Below are positions 1 to 7,537 of a DNA stretch of 64,000 nt, piece by piece. The position numbers were made by a program, and so were the translations under genes. Under the pieces are notes generated by a model. That model saw only the letters and a program-made list of their open reading frames with translations. It did not search any database and was not told where the DNA came from. The DNA lies in assembly GCF_021375795.1 (NCBI RefSeq), contig NZ_JAEIOI010000001.1, forward strand, positions 682,001 through 746,000, given 5' to 3'. The stretch's first letter is position 1. Each line of letters begins with the position of its first letter. The stretch is from Pseudomonas anguilliseptica (GTDB taxonomy: Bacteria > Pseudomonadota > Gammaproteobacteria > Pseudomonadales > Pseudomonadaceae).

Positions 1-1
1 G

Positions 2-805
2 GCGCGCTTGCAGCGCTTCGAGGAAATGCAGTCGCAGGAATTCCAGAAGCGCAGCGAAACCAACGAGATCTATATCCCGGTCGGCCCGCGTCTGGGCGAC
101 AAGGTCATCGACTTCGTTAACGTCAGTAAGGGTTACGGCGACCGCATGCTGATCGACAACCTGTCGTTCAGCATGCCCAAAGGTGCCATCGTCGGCGTGA
201 TCGGCGGTAACGGTGCCGGTAAGTCGACCCTGTTCCGCATGCTGATGGGCAAAGAGCAGCCGGACTCCGGCAGCATCGAGATCGGCGACACCGTGCAGAT
301 GGCTTGCGTGGATCAGAGCCGCGACGACCTCGACGGTGGCAAGACCGTGTGGGAAGCCGTGTCCGATGGCTTCGACATGATCAAGGTCGGCAACTACGAG
401 ATGCCGTCGCGTGGTTACGTCGGTCGCTTCAACTTCAAGGGCGCGGACCAGCAGAAGTTCGTCAAGGACCTCTCTGGTGGTGAGCGTGGCCGGCTGCACC
501 TGGCCCTGACCCTGAAAGAGGGCGCCAACGTGCTGCTGCTGGACGAACCGTCCAACGACCTCGACGTGGAAACCCTGCGTTCGCTGGAAGAGGCACTGCT
601 CGACTTCCCTGGCGCCGCCATTGTGATCTCTCACGATCGCTGGTTCCTGGACCGCGTGGCGACCCACATCCTGGCGTATGAAGATGACTCGCATATCGAG
701 TTCTTCGAGGGTAACTACACCGAGTACGAAGCCGACCGCAAAAAACGCCTGGGTGATGCTGCCGCGCAGCCGCACCGCGTGCGCTACAAGAAGCTGGCTC
801 AGTAA
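2..805 (+). CDS. ettA: Energy-dependent translational throttle protein EttA, C-terminal part (partial)
   Basis: The gene enters the window already open; only the last 267 residues are present. It is an ABC-F ATPase, a soluble ribosome-associated factor that in E. coli gates entry into elongation according to ATP level. Visible are the end of the inter-domain linker and the complete second ABC domain: Walker A GGNGAGKST (about bases 203-229), the signature LSGGERGRL, Walker B LLLDEPSNDLD and the switch histidine in ISHDRWF. The ending HRVRYKKLAQ fits the EttA C-terminus. The first ABC domain and the tRNA-interaction motif lie outside the window. A Rho-independent terminator follows the stop codon closely. 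Confidence 0.93.
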   Translation, partial: ARLQRFEEMQSQEFQKRSETNEIYIPVGPRLGDKVIDFVNVSKGYGDRMLIDNLSFSMPKGAIVGVIGGNGAGKSTLFRMLMGKEQPDSGSIEIGDTVQMACVDQSRDDLDGGKTVWEAVSDGFDMIKVGNYEMPSRGYVGRFNFKGADQQKFVKDLSGGERGRLHLALTLKEGANVLLLDEPSNDLDVETLRSLEEALLDFPGAAIVISHDRWFLDRVATHILAYEDDSHIEFFEGNYTEYEADRKKRLGDAAAQPHRVRYKKLAQ

Positions 806-821
806 GCCAGGTCGTCAACAG

Positions 822-849
822 GAACGGAGCCGCAAGGCTCCGTTTTTGT
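822..849 (+). terminator. Rho-independent terminator after ettA
   Basis: A hairpin with arms AACGGAGCC and GGCTCCGTT around a short loop is followed by a T-rich run. It lies 17 bases after the ettA stop and faces the convergent end of the MgtE-like gene. Confidence 0.8.
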
Positions 850-855
850 TTGGCA

Positions 856-1836
856 TTACAGCAGCCAGGTGGCCAGGCTGAAATAGAACAGCAGGGTGCA
901 GAGGTCGGCCAGAGCCAGCGTCACCGGGCCGGCGGCAATCTTCGGGTCCAGTTTCAGGGCGTGCAGCAGGGTGGGAATGCTCAGGCCGATCAGGCTGGCG
1001 GCGCACAGTGAAAGCACGATGCTGCTGCCGATGACCAATCCGGCAAAGGCTTCGCCGCGCCACAGCCAGACGATCAGCGCAACCACACTGCCGCAGGCGC
1101 TGCCGAGCAGAAGGGCGGTGCTCAGCTCCTGGCGCAGGTTGTGCGCATACCCGTGCAAAGTCGGTCTTACGCTGCGCAGGGCCTGGATAGTCAGCGACAT
1201 CGACTGGATGCTCACGCTTTCGCCCAAACCCAGTACCAGAGTGAGAAAAAAGGCCAGCACCAGGCTGTTGGCCAGGGTCAGTTCATAGAAACTGGCGAGA
1301 ATGGCGCACAAGGTGCCGCTGGCAATGGTTGCCATCAGCCACGGTACGCGCAGGTGAAAGGCGCGCAGCGGCGATGCGCTGCCCAGTTGCGCCATATGAA
1401 AACCCAGGGTTTCAAACAGCGCATCGGCCTGATCGCGTTGGCGTAGGTCATAGCTCTCGTCATGCAGCAGGGCGATGTCGACCAGGCCGCAGATGCGCTG
1501 CTGGGCATCCACCACGGGCAGCGCCAGGTACTTGTGTTGGGTCAGCAGCTGGCAGGCCTGGAGGATGCTGGCGTCGTCTCGCAGGCTGACCACGGCGGTG
1601 TCCATCAGCTCGTTCAGGCGCGTATCCAGTGGCGCGGTCAGCAGGCGACGGCTGGGCAATACACCGAGTAGCACCTGCTGGTCGTCGACCACATAGAAAT
1701 AGATGATGCGCTCGCCCAAGCCTTGCTGGCGGATATCCTCCAGTGCTTCGCGCACGCTGAGGCGGTGCGACAGGGCGGCGAAGTCATGCCGCGCCACATG
1801 CAGGACGGGCAAGTGCAGGTGCTGCTGAGTAGGCAT
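856..1836 (-). CDS. MgtE-like magnesium transporter with CBS pair, lacking the N-terminal domain
   Basis: A 326-residue membrane protein of the MgtE/SLC41 type. Residues about 20-140 form a tandem CBS pair (for example ILQACQLLTQHKYLALPVVD), the cytosolic Mg2+ sensor in this family. Residues about 165-326 contain the five hydrophobic helices of the MgtE pore. Full-length MgtE proteins are near 450-480 residues and begin with a helical MgtE_N domain, which is absent here; the CBS pair starts almost at the N-terminus. The protein may therefore gate differently from the classical channel. It is transcribed alone, convergent with ettA and divergent from the Lon-type protease gene. The family call is secure, but the transported ion is inferred. 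Confidence 0.85.
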   Translation of the reverse strand: MPTQQHLHLPVLHVARHDFAALSHRLSVREALEDIRQQGLGERIIYFYVVDDQQVLLGVLPSRRLLTAPLDTRLNELMDTAVVSLRDDASILQACQLLTQHKYLALPVVDAQQRICGLVDIALLHDESYDLRQRDQADALFETLGFHMAQLGSASPLRAFHLRVPWLMATIASGTLCAILASFYELTLANSLVLAFFLTLVLGLGESVSIQSMSLTIQALRSVRPTLHGYAHNLRQELSTALLLGSACGSVVALIVWLWRGEAFAGLVIGSSIVLSLCAASLIGLSIPTLLHALKLDPKIAAGPVTLALADLCTLLFYFSLATWLL

Positions 1837-1988
1837 GGCGGTTTATCCGTGACACAGGTTCTAGCGCGCAGGGTACACCACCGTTGCGTCCAGGCTTTTG
1901 TGCTGAATCAATCCTTGATCGCGGCCGTGGCGCTGGCCCAGAATCAGGGCATCTTTGCGGCTAGAGCCGCCCGATGTAAGGATTCATC

Positions 1989-4448
1989 ATGCCCAAGCCC
2001 AACCTTGCCGCTTTACGTTTGTCCCCCGAAGCCCTGACCCGCCCCTTTGCCCCCGAGCAGTTCAACTTCAGCAGCACCGCAGATCTGGAACCCTTCCGTG
2101 GCGTATTGGGCCAGGAACGCGCCGTCGAGGCGCTGCAGTTTGGCGTGGCGATGCCGCGTCCCGGTTACAACGTGTTTGTCATGGGCGAGCCTGGTACCGG
2201 CCGCTTCTCTTTCGTCAAACGCTACCTCAAAGCAGAAGCCAAACGCCTGGAAACCCCGGCAGACCGGGTTTACGTCAATCATTTTGATGAGCCGCGCGAG
2301 CCGCGTGCACTGGAGCTGCCGTCTGGCACTGCCAGCGAGTTTATGGCCGATATCAACGGCCTGATCGACAACCTGCTGGCGACCTTCCCAGCAGTGTTCG
2401 AGCACCCTTCGTTCCAGCAGAAGAAGAACGCCATCGACCGCGCCTTCAACAAGCGCTACGACCAGGCGCTGGATGTGATCGAGCGGCTGTCGCTGGAAAA
2501 AAGCGTGGCCCTGTACCGCGACAGCAGCAACATTGCCTTCACCCCGATGCTTGAAGGCAAGGCGCTGGATGAGGCCGAGTTCGCCCAGCTGCCGGAAGCC
2601 GAGCGCGAGCGTTTCCACGCCGACATCGCCACCCTGGAAGAGCGTCTCAACGAGGAGCTGGCCAGCTTGCCGCAGTGGAAGCGCGAATCGAGCAACCTGC
2701 TGCGTCAGCTCAACGAAGAAACCATCACCATCGCCCTGCAACCGCTGCTGGCACCGTTGTCGGAAAAGTACGCCGAGAACGCCGGCGTCTGCGCGTACCT
2801 GCAAGCGGTGCAGGTCAATCTGCTGAAGACCGTGGTCGATCAACTGGTTGAAGTGGAAAAAGCCGATGCACAAACCCGCAAGCTGCTCGAAGAGCAGTAC
2901 TGCCCGAGCCTGGTGGTCGGCCATCACGCTCAGGGCGGTGCGCCGGTGGTGTTCGAGCCGCACCCGACCTACGACAACCTATTTGGCCGCATCGAATACA
3001 ACACCGACCAGGGCGCGCTCTACACCAGTTACCGCCAGCTACGCCCCGGTGCGCTGCACCGCGCCAACGGTGGTTTTCTGATTCTCGAAGCTGAGAAGAT
3101 GCTCGGTGAGCCGTTTGTCTGGGATGCGCTCAAGCGTGCCCTGCAGTCGCGCCAGCTGAAAATGGAGTCGCCGCTGGGTGACCTCGGCCGCATCGCCACC
3201 GTGACCCTGACCCCGCAGATGATTCCGCTGCACCTCAAGGTGGTGATCATCGGCTCGCGTCAGCTGTATTACACGCTGCAGGACCTCGACCCGGACTTCC
3301 AGGAGATGTTCCGCGTGCTGGTCGACTTCGATGAAGACATCCCGCTGGCCGACGACAGCCTGGAGCAGTTTGCCCAGCTGATGAAAACCCGTACCTCGGA
3401 AGAGGGCATGGCGCCGCTGACGGCGGCGGCGGTGGCGCGGGTCGCGACCTACAGCGCGCGCCTTGCCGAGCACCAGGGGCGCTTGTCGGCGCGGATTGGT
3501 GATCTGTTCCAGCTGGTCAGTGAAGCGGACTTTATCCGCAGCCTGGCGGGCGATGAAGTGACCGACGCCGGGCATATCGAGCGCGCACTCAAGGCCAAGG
3601 CCACCCGCACCGGGCGTGTGTCGGCGCGGATCATCGACGACATGCTGGCCGGGATCATCCTCATTGATACCGCCGGCGCCGCTGTGGGCAAGTGCAACGG
3701 TTTGACCGTGCTGGAAGTTGGCGACTCGGCCTTCGGTGTGCCGGCGCGAATTTCTGCCACGGTCTATCCGGGCGGCAGCGGCATCGTCGACATCGAACGC
3801 GAGGTGAATCTCGGCCAGCCGATCCACTCCAAGGGCGTGATGATCCTTACCGGTTACCTGGGCAGCCGTTATGCCCAGGAATTCCCTCTGGAAATCTCCG
3901 CGAGCATCGCCCTGGAGCAGTCTTACGGCTATGTCGACGGTGACAGCGCCTCGCTGGGTGAGGTGTGCACGCTGATCTCGGCGTTGTCGCGCACGCCACT
4001 CAAGCAGTGCTTCGCCATTACCGGCTCGATCAACCAGTTCGGTGAGGTGCAGGCAGTCGGCGGGGTCAACGAGAAAATCGAAGGCTTCTTCCGCCTCTGC
4101 GAGGCACGTGGCCTGACCGGTGAACAGGGCGCGATCATCCCGCACTCCAATGTCACCACCCTGATGCTCGATGAGCGGGTGCTGCAGGCGGTGCGTGCCG
4201 GGCAGTTCCATATCTATGCGGTGCGTCAGGTCGATGAGGCGCTGAGCCTGCTGGTCGGTGAAGATGCCGGCTCGCCCAATGAGCAGGGGCAATTCCCGGC
4301 CGGTAGCGTCAATGCGCGGGTGGTTGAGCGTCTGCGCGATATCGCCGCCATGGGCATGGAAGAGGACGATAAGGAAGAGCCGAAAAAGGCCGAGCCGGTG
4401 GCCGCCAAGGAGAAGAAGCCACGGGCGAAAAAGCCAGCGGCGGAATGA
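1989..4448 (+). CDS. Lon-type ATP-dependent protease (LonB/YcbZ-like AAA+ protease)
   Basis: An 819-residue AAA+ protease. The P-loop at residues 66-74 reads GEPGTGRFS, with Arg where Walker A normally has Lys. A helical insertion follows (about 130-300), then the ATPase core. The C-terminal S16 Lon protease domain (about 570-770) carries DGDSA with Ser653 and NEKIEG with Lys696; the 43-residue spacing equals the Ser-Lys dyad spacing of E. coli Lon. It lacks the Lon N-terminal substrate domain, as usual for this LonB-like group. The last 35 residues are a Lys/Glu/Ala-rich tail. The ATG at 1989 starts the conserved sequence. It degrades cytosolic substrates that are unknown here. Confidence 0.9.
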   Translation: MPKPNLAALRLSPEALTRPFAPEQFNFSSTADLEPFRGVLGQERAVEALQFGVAMPRPGYNVFVMGEPGTGRFSFVKRYLKAEAKRLETPADRVYVNHFDEPREPRALELPSGTASEFMADINGLIDNLLATFPAVFEHPSFQQKKNAIDRAFNKRYDQALDVIERLSLEKSVALYRDSSNIAFTPMLEGKALDEAEFAQLPEAERERFHADIATLEERLNEELASLPQWKRESSNLLRQLNEETITIALQPLLAPLSEKYAENAGVCAYLQAVQVNLLKTVVDQLVEVEKADAQTRKLLEEQYCPSLVVGHHAQGGAPVVFEPHPTYDNLFGRIEYNTDQGALYTSYRQLRPGALHRANGGFLILEAEKMLGEPFVWDALKRALQSRQLKMESPLGDLGRIATVTLTPQMIPLHLKVVIIGSRQLYYTLQDLDPDFQEMFRVLVDFDEDIPLADDSLEQFAQLMKTRTSEEGMAPLTAAAVARVATYSARLAEHQGRLSARIGDLFQLVSEADFIRSLAGDEVTDAGHIERALKAKATRTGRVSARIIDDMLAGIILIDTAGAAVGKCNGLTVLEVGDSAFGVPARISATVYPGGSGIVDIEREVNLGQPIHSKGVMILTGYLGSRYAQEFPLEISASIALEQSYGYVDGDSASLGEVCTLISALSRTPLKQCFAITGSINQFGEVQAVGGVNEKIEGFFRLCEARGLTGEQGAIIPHSNVTTLMLDERVLQAVRAGQFHIYAVRQVDEALSLLVGEDAGSPNEQGQFPAGSVNARVVERLRDIAAMGMEEDDKEEPKKAEPVAAKEKKPRAKKPAAE

Positions 4449-4554
4449 CCTGCAGGTACGCACCATTCGTCCGGTGGCTGATCAGTCACTGAACGAATGG
4501 GCTGGGTGGGCGGGGCGACTGGCTCTGCCCGCCTTTTCCTCACTTCATCCACAC

Positions 4555-4581
4555 AGTTATCCACAGCTTGCGGGGATAACT
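4555..4581. repeat. 27-bp palindrome containing a DnaA-box consensus, copy 1
   Basis: Arms AGTTATCC and GGATAACT are perfect 8-bp complements around an 11-base spacer. Bases 4557-4565 read TTATCCACA, the DnaA box consensus. A 22/27 identical copy lies at 5074-5100, on the other side of the small gene 4647-4988. Confidence 0.75.
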
Positions 4582-4646
4582 GCTGGCTTCCCAGGGGCGT
4601 GTGCCCGGGTGTAGGCTGAAACCCTGCTCCCGAGAGGGTCGTCGCC

Positions 4647-4988
4647 ATGTCGCGTCACCTCAACCTCACCCGGCACTGCCTGGGCCTGGATACCCGAATC
4701 GAGTGCGTGGTGCTGCCACTGGCCGGCAATAATGGTCTCTGGACGCTGATCTGCGCGGCGGGTATGTCCGGTGCGCAGCCTTCTGCCATGAAGGCGCAAG
4801 GCCCATTCCACGGGGCTTTCGCGGCAGAAGATATCCTCGCTGAAATCGCTGAAAACCTCTGCGGCATGGGTTATGAGCCCTGTACCGATATGCCCATCTG
4901 GCGTTTGCATATCCAGGCCGAGCTGCGTCGGTTGAATGCCGAGCGTGGGCATGCGCTGAGCGATTGCCAGTTCCGCCCGGAAACCTGA
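4647..4988 (+). CDS. Conserved hypothetical protein, 113 residues
   Basis: A small soluble-looking protein with no signal peptide or membrane helix. It has four cysteines, an early LTRHCLGLDTRIECVVLPL stretch and a C-terminal part (IWRLHIQAELRRLNAERGH) that looks helical. I do not recognise a characterised family. The same position downstream of the Lon-type protease is occupied by a conserved hypothetical gene in other Pseudomonas. It is bracketed by two nearly identical DnaA-box-containing palindromes. The ATG at 4647 is preceded by a weak GAGAGGG ribosome site. Function unknown. Confidence 0.65.
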   Translation: MSRHLNLTRHCLGLDTRIECVVLPLAGNNGLWTLICAAGMSGAQPSAMKAQGPFHGAFAAEDILAEIAENLCGMGYEPCTDMPIWRLHIQAELRRLNAERGHALSDCQFRPET

Positions 4989-5073
4989 GCTGCGACCTGG
5001 CGCGTATTTGACCAATCGCCGAAAAGCCTTTGTCGGGCTGGCTTGGCGCAATTAATCCTGACCCCATGCACAA

Positions 5074-5100
5074 GGTTATCCACAGTTCTCGGGGATAACC
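5074..5100. repeat. 27-bp palindrome containing a DnaA-box consensus, copy 2
   Basis: Arms GGTTATCC and GGATAACC surround an 11-base spacer; bases 5076-5084 read TTATCCACA. The outermost base pair is G-C here and A-T in copy 1, so the change is compensated on both arms. Confidence 0.75.
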
Positions 5101-5131
5101 CGGCAGCGCCTTTACTGCGCTTACGCCAGGC

Positions 5132-5159
5132 TTGTCTGGCCCGGTGCGCTGGGTATACT
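5132..5159 (+). promoter_or_regulatory. Probable sigma-70 promoter of the UPF0114 gene
   Basis: TTGTCT at 5132-5137 and TATACT at 5154-5159 are separated by 16 bases, about 33 bases upstream of the start codon at 5193. Confidence 0.55.
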
Positions 5160-5192
5160 CGCCGGCAGTTTTGAACCCCTGAGTGAGCCCTT

Positions 5193-5687
5193 ATGGAACG
5201 CTTTATCGAGAACGCCATGTACGCCTCCCGCTGGTTGCTGGCTCCCATCTATTTCGGTCTGTCGCTGGCTCTGCTGGCGCTGGCGTTGAAGTTCTTCCAG
5301 GAAGTCTTCCATATCCTGCCGAACGTGTTTGCCATGGCTGAGGCCGATCTGATTCTGGTGCTGCTGTCGCTGATCGACATGGCGCTGGTGGGCGGCCTGC
5401 TGGTGATGGTGATGATCTCTGGCTACGAGAACTTCGTGTCGCAGCTGGATATCAAAGAGGGCACCGAAAAACTCAGCTGGCTGGGCAAGATGGACTCCAG
5501 TTCGCTGAAGATGAAAGTGGCAGCGTCCATCGTGGCGATTTCCTCGATCCACCTGCTCAAGGTCTTCATGAATGCGCAGAACATCGATGACAGCAAACTG
5601 ATGTGGTACGTGATCATTCACATGGCCTTCGTGCTGTCGGCCTTCGCCATGGGCTACCTGGACAAGCTGACCAAGCACGATCACTGA
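5193..5687 (+). CDS. UPF0114 (YqhA-type) inner-membrane protein
   Basis: A 164-residue integral membrane protein with about four hydrophobic segments (residues about 10-35, 50-75, 105-125 and 135-155). It matches the UPF0114/TIGR00645 family by the opening [20 protein letters not shown] and the central [10 protein letters not shown]. No biochemical role is established for the family. It has its own promoter and is closed by a strong GC-rich hairpin, so it appears to be monocistronic. Confidence 0.85.
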   Translation: MERFIENAMYASRWLLAPIYFGLSLALLALALKFFQEVFHILPNVFAMAEADLILVLLSLIDMALVGGLLVMVMISGYENFVSQLDIKEGTEKLSWLGKMDSSSLKMKVAASIVAISSIHLLKVFMNAQNIDDSKLMWYVIIHMAFVLSAFAMGYLDKLTKHDH

Positions 5688-5705
5688 TCGACTGCCTGCG
5701 TGACC

Positions 5706-5746
5706 CGCCGCCCGGCCGTTGCAAAACGGACGGGCGGTTTGCTTTG
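5706..5746 (+). terminator. Rho-independent terminator after the UPF0114 gene
   Basis: The GC-rich arms CCGCCCGGCCGTT and AACGGACGGGCGG pair with one mismatch and are followed by TTTGCTTT. Confidence 0.75.
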
Positions 5747-5766
5747 TGCCTTGTGCTTTTGCTTGA

Positions 5767-5804
5767 TTGTACAAAAATTGTATTTGTATAGATTTTTGTA
5801 TAAC
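5767..5804 (+). promoter_or_regulatory. TTGTA repeat array and -10 element of the photolyase operon
   Basis: An AT-rich patch in an otherwise GC-rich region contains TTGTA at 5767, 5778, 5784 and 5796; the first two lie exactly 11 bp apart. TATAAC at 5799-5804 is a plausible -10 box. The ribosome site GAGGA follows at 5816-5820. Tandem 11-bp repeats with TGTA cores are typical operators of MerR-type light regulators (CarH/LitR family). This assignment is inference. Confidence 0.5.
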
Positions 5805-5826
5805 TTTGCTCGCCCGAGGACATGCC

Positions 5827-6132
5827 ATGAACCTGCAAGATCTGTCGCTGCACGCCCATGCCGGGCATATCGACGCCCTCAACCTGATCTCCATCGAAGG
5901 TGGCATCTACCTGTTGGAGGCGCATATGGATGGCCGTGCCCACCCGCTCAGCGATGGCCATGGCAAGACCCTGCACCTGCGTTCGGTCGAGCATGCCCGC
6001 GACCTGCTGCAGGATCTGCCGCGCGTTCCCTTCCACCTGGTGCATGCGGTGGTGCATGACGAGATGTGCGGTATGCAGGACGGCACCCAGGACACCTTGC
6101 GCGTGCCGATTTCCTTCAACTCGTCCTGGTAA
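5827..6132 (+). CDS. DUF6482-family small protein
   Basis: A 101-residue soluble protein beginning MNLQDLSLHAHAGHIDALNL, with IEGGIYLLEAHMDG and a C-terminal DTLRVPISFNSSW. This matches a family of short Pseudomonas proteins (DUF6482) with no known function. The start at 5827 is chosen because GAGGA lies six bases upstream; the alternative TTG at 5767 would put the promoter repeats inside the gene. It is the first gene of the unit that continues through the nuclease fusion and the photolyase, with four bases to the next start. Confidence 0.75.
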   Translation: MNLQDLSLHAHAGHIDALNLISIEGGIYLLEAHMDGRAHPLSDGHGKTLHLRSVEHARDLLQDLPRVPFHLVHAVVHDEMCGMQDGTQDTLRVPISFNSSW

Positions 6133-6136
6133 TGCC

Positions 6137-7537
6137 TTGAGTCCCTCAACTCCGCTGTTTGCGCGCCCGCTTGCCGTGATTGATGTACAGGTCACCGGTC
6201 TGCACCCCATCAAGGACTGCATTTGGGAAATTGCCGTGCTGCAGATTGAGGCGGGCGCGGTTGTCGCGCGACATGCCTGGTTGTTGAGGCCCGATTGTGC
6301 GCTGCCAGCCAGCGTCTCGCGGCTTTGCGGCGTGCTGCCGGCCGAACTGGACGCACAGCCGACCTTTCGCGAGATCGCCAGCGAATTGGCCAGCGTGCTG
6401 GAAGGGCGAGTGGTGGTCGGGCACAACCTGCGTATTGCCCATGCCTTTCTGCGACGTGCATTTGCTGTGGCGGGTCAGTCGGTGCGTTACCGGCAGCTGT
6501 GCACCTTGCAGTTGGCCCGCGCCGCCTGGCCGGATTTGCCGGAGTATGGTCTGGATGCGCTGTGTGAGGCCCAGCAGATCAGCCGCTTCTTTCGTCACCG
6601 GGCGCTACCGGATGCTGAAGCCATCTGGCTGTTGCTCACGTGTCTGCTCGAGCAGGTGCCTGCGGATTCTTTGCAGCGGCAGATTGGCCGGCAGCTGCGC
6701 AAGGCAGCAGTGCCGCGCTATTTAAGCGCCGAGCGTTTGCAGGCGCTGCCGACGCGCCCGGGGGTGTATTACTTCTATGGCGAGAATCAGGCGCTGCTGT
6801 ATATCGGCAAAAGCCGCAACCTGCGCCAGCGCGTGCAGTCGCACTTCCAGAATGACCACCACAGTCGCCGAAGCCTGCAAGTGGCTCAGCAGATCCGCGA
6901 CATTCGCGTGCAGCCCACGGCGGGTGAGCTAGGTGCGCTGTTGCTCGAGGCTGCGGAGGTCAAGCGCCTGTTGCCGCTGTACAACCGCCAGTTGCGGCGC
7001 CAGCGGGAGTTGCTGAGCTGGGGGCTTGAGCATGCTGAGCAGGGGTGGCGAGTTACCTTGCAGGACGTGGATGCAAGTGCACAGGTCTGCGACAGTGTTG
7101 GCCTGTTCCGCTCGCGACGGCAGGCTCAGAGCTGGTTGCGCAACCAGGCGCGCCAGCATCAGCTGTGCTTGCGGCTGCTCGGTCTGGAGGCAGGTGCCGG
7201 AGCCTGTTTTGCCACGCAACTGGGCGGCTGTAAGGGCGCGTGCTGCGGACAGGAACCGCGTGCCGAGCATGACGCACGGCTGCTGGCGGCGTGCGAGCAA
7301 TTGCGCGTGACGGCCTGGCCTTGGCCGGGCGCGGTGGCGCTGGTTGAGCGCGACCCTGAGCATGGTTTCGCGCAGTGGCATGTGCTGGATCAGTGGCGCT
7401 ACCTGGCCACTGTCGATGATCCGGCCTTGATCGATGCCGCCCGTCAGCAACCGCCCCAGGCATTCAGCCTGGATGCCTATCACATTGTGCTCAGCCATCT
7501 GCGGCGCTACCCACACACCGAGGTTGTTGTGTTATGA
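6137..7537 (+). CDS. DnaQ-like exonuclease domain (degenerate) fused to a GIY-YIG nuclease domain
   Basis: A protein of about 466 residues. Residues about 12-175 have the DEDDh exonuclease fold, but motif I reads VIDVQVTG, with Gln where the family has catalytic Glu. Motif II reads GHNLRIAHAFL, with Ala where Asp is expected. The C-terminal HRALPDAEA motif is retained, so exonuclease activity looks lost or weakened. A GIY-YIG (UvrC/Cho-type) domain follows (about 205-290) with GVYYFY, LLYIGKSRNLRQRV and a Glu in LLLEAAEVKRL, apparently intact. The last 170 residues are unassigned and carry a Cys cluster (GGCKGACCG). The start is probably TTG at 6137, since no ATG lies near the domain start. 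It overlaps the photolyase gene by four bases, suggesting a coupled DNA-repair role. Confidence 0.82.
   Translation: MSPSTPLFARPLAVIDVQVTGLHPIKDCIWEIAVLQIEAGAVVARHAWLLRPDCALPASVSRLCGVLPAELDAQPTFREIASELASVLEGRVVVGHNLRIAHAFLRRAFAVAGQSVRYRQLCTLQLARAAWPDLPEYGLDALCEAQQISRFFRHRALPDAEAIWLLLTCLLEQVPADSLQRQIGRQLRKAAVPRYLSAERLQALPTRPGVYYFYGENQALLYIGKSRNLRQRVQSHFQNDHHSRRSLQVAQQIRDIRVQPTAGELGALLLEAAEVKRLLPLYNRQLRRQRELLSWGLEHAEQGWRVTLQDVDASAQVCDSVGLFRSRRQAQSWLRNQARQHQLCLRLLGLEAGAGACFATQLGGCKGACCGQEPRAEHDARLLAACEQLRVTAWPWPGAVALVERDPEHGFAQWHVLDQWRYLATVDDPALIDAARQQPPQAFSLDAYHIVLSHLRRYPHTEVVVL

Noticed and set aside
4557..5084. Chromosomal replication origin because of TTATCCACA boxes
   Set aside because: Only two boxes 510 bases apart, no AT-rich unwinding region and no dnaA, dnaN or rpmH genes nearby.
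5767..5826. TTG at 5767 as the start of the DUF6482 gene
   Set aside because: It lacks a ribosome site and would place the -10 box within the gene; ATG 5827 has GAGGA at ideal spacing.
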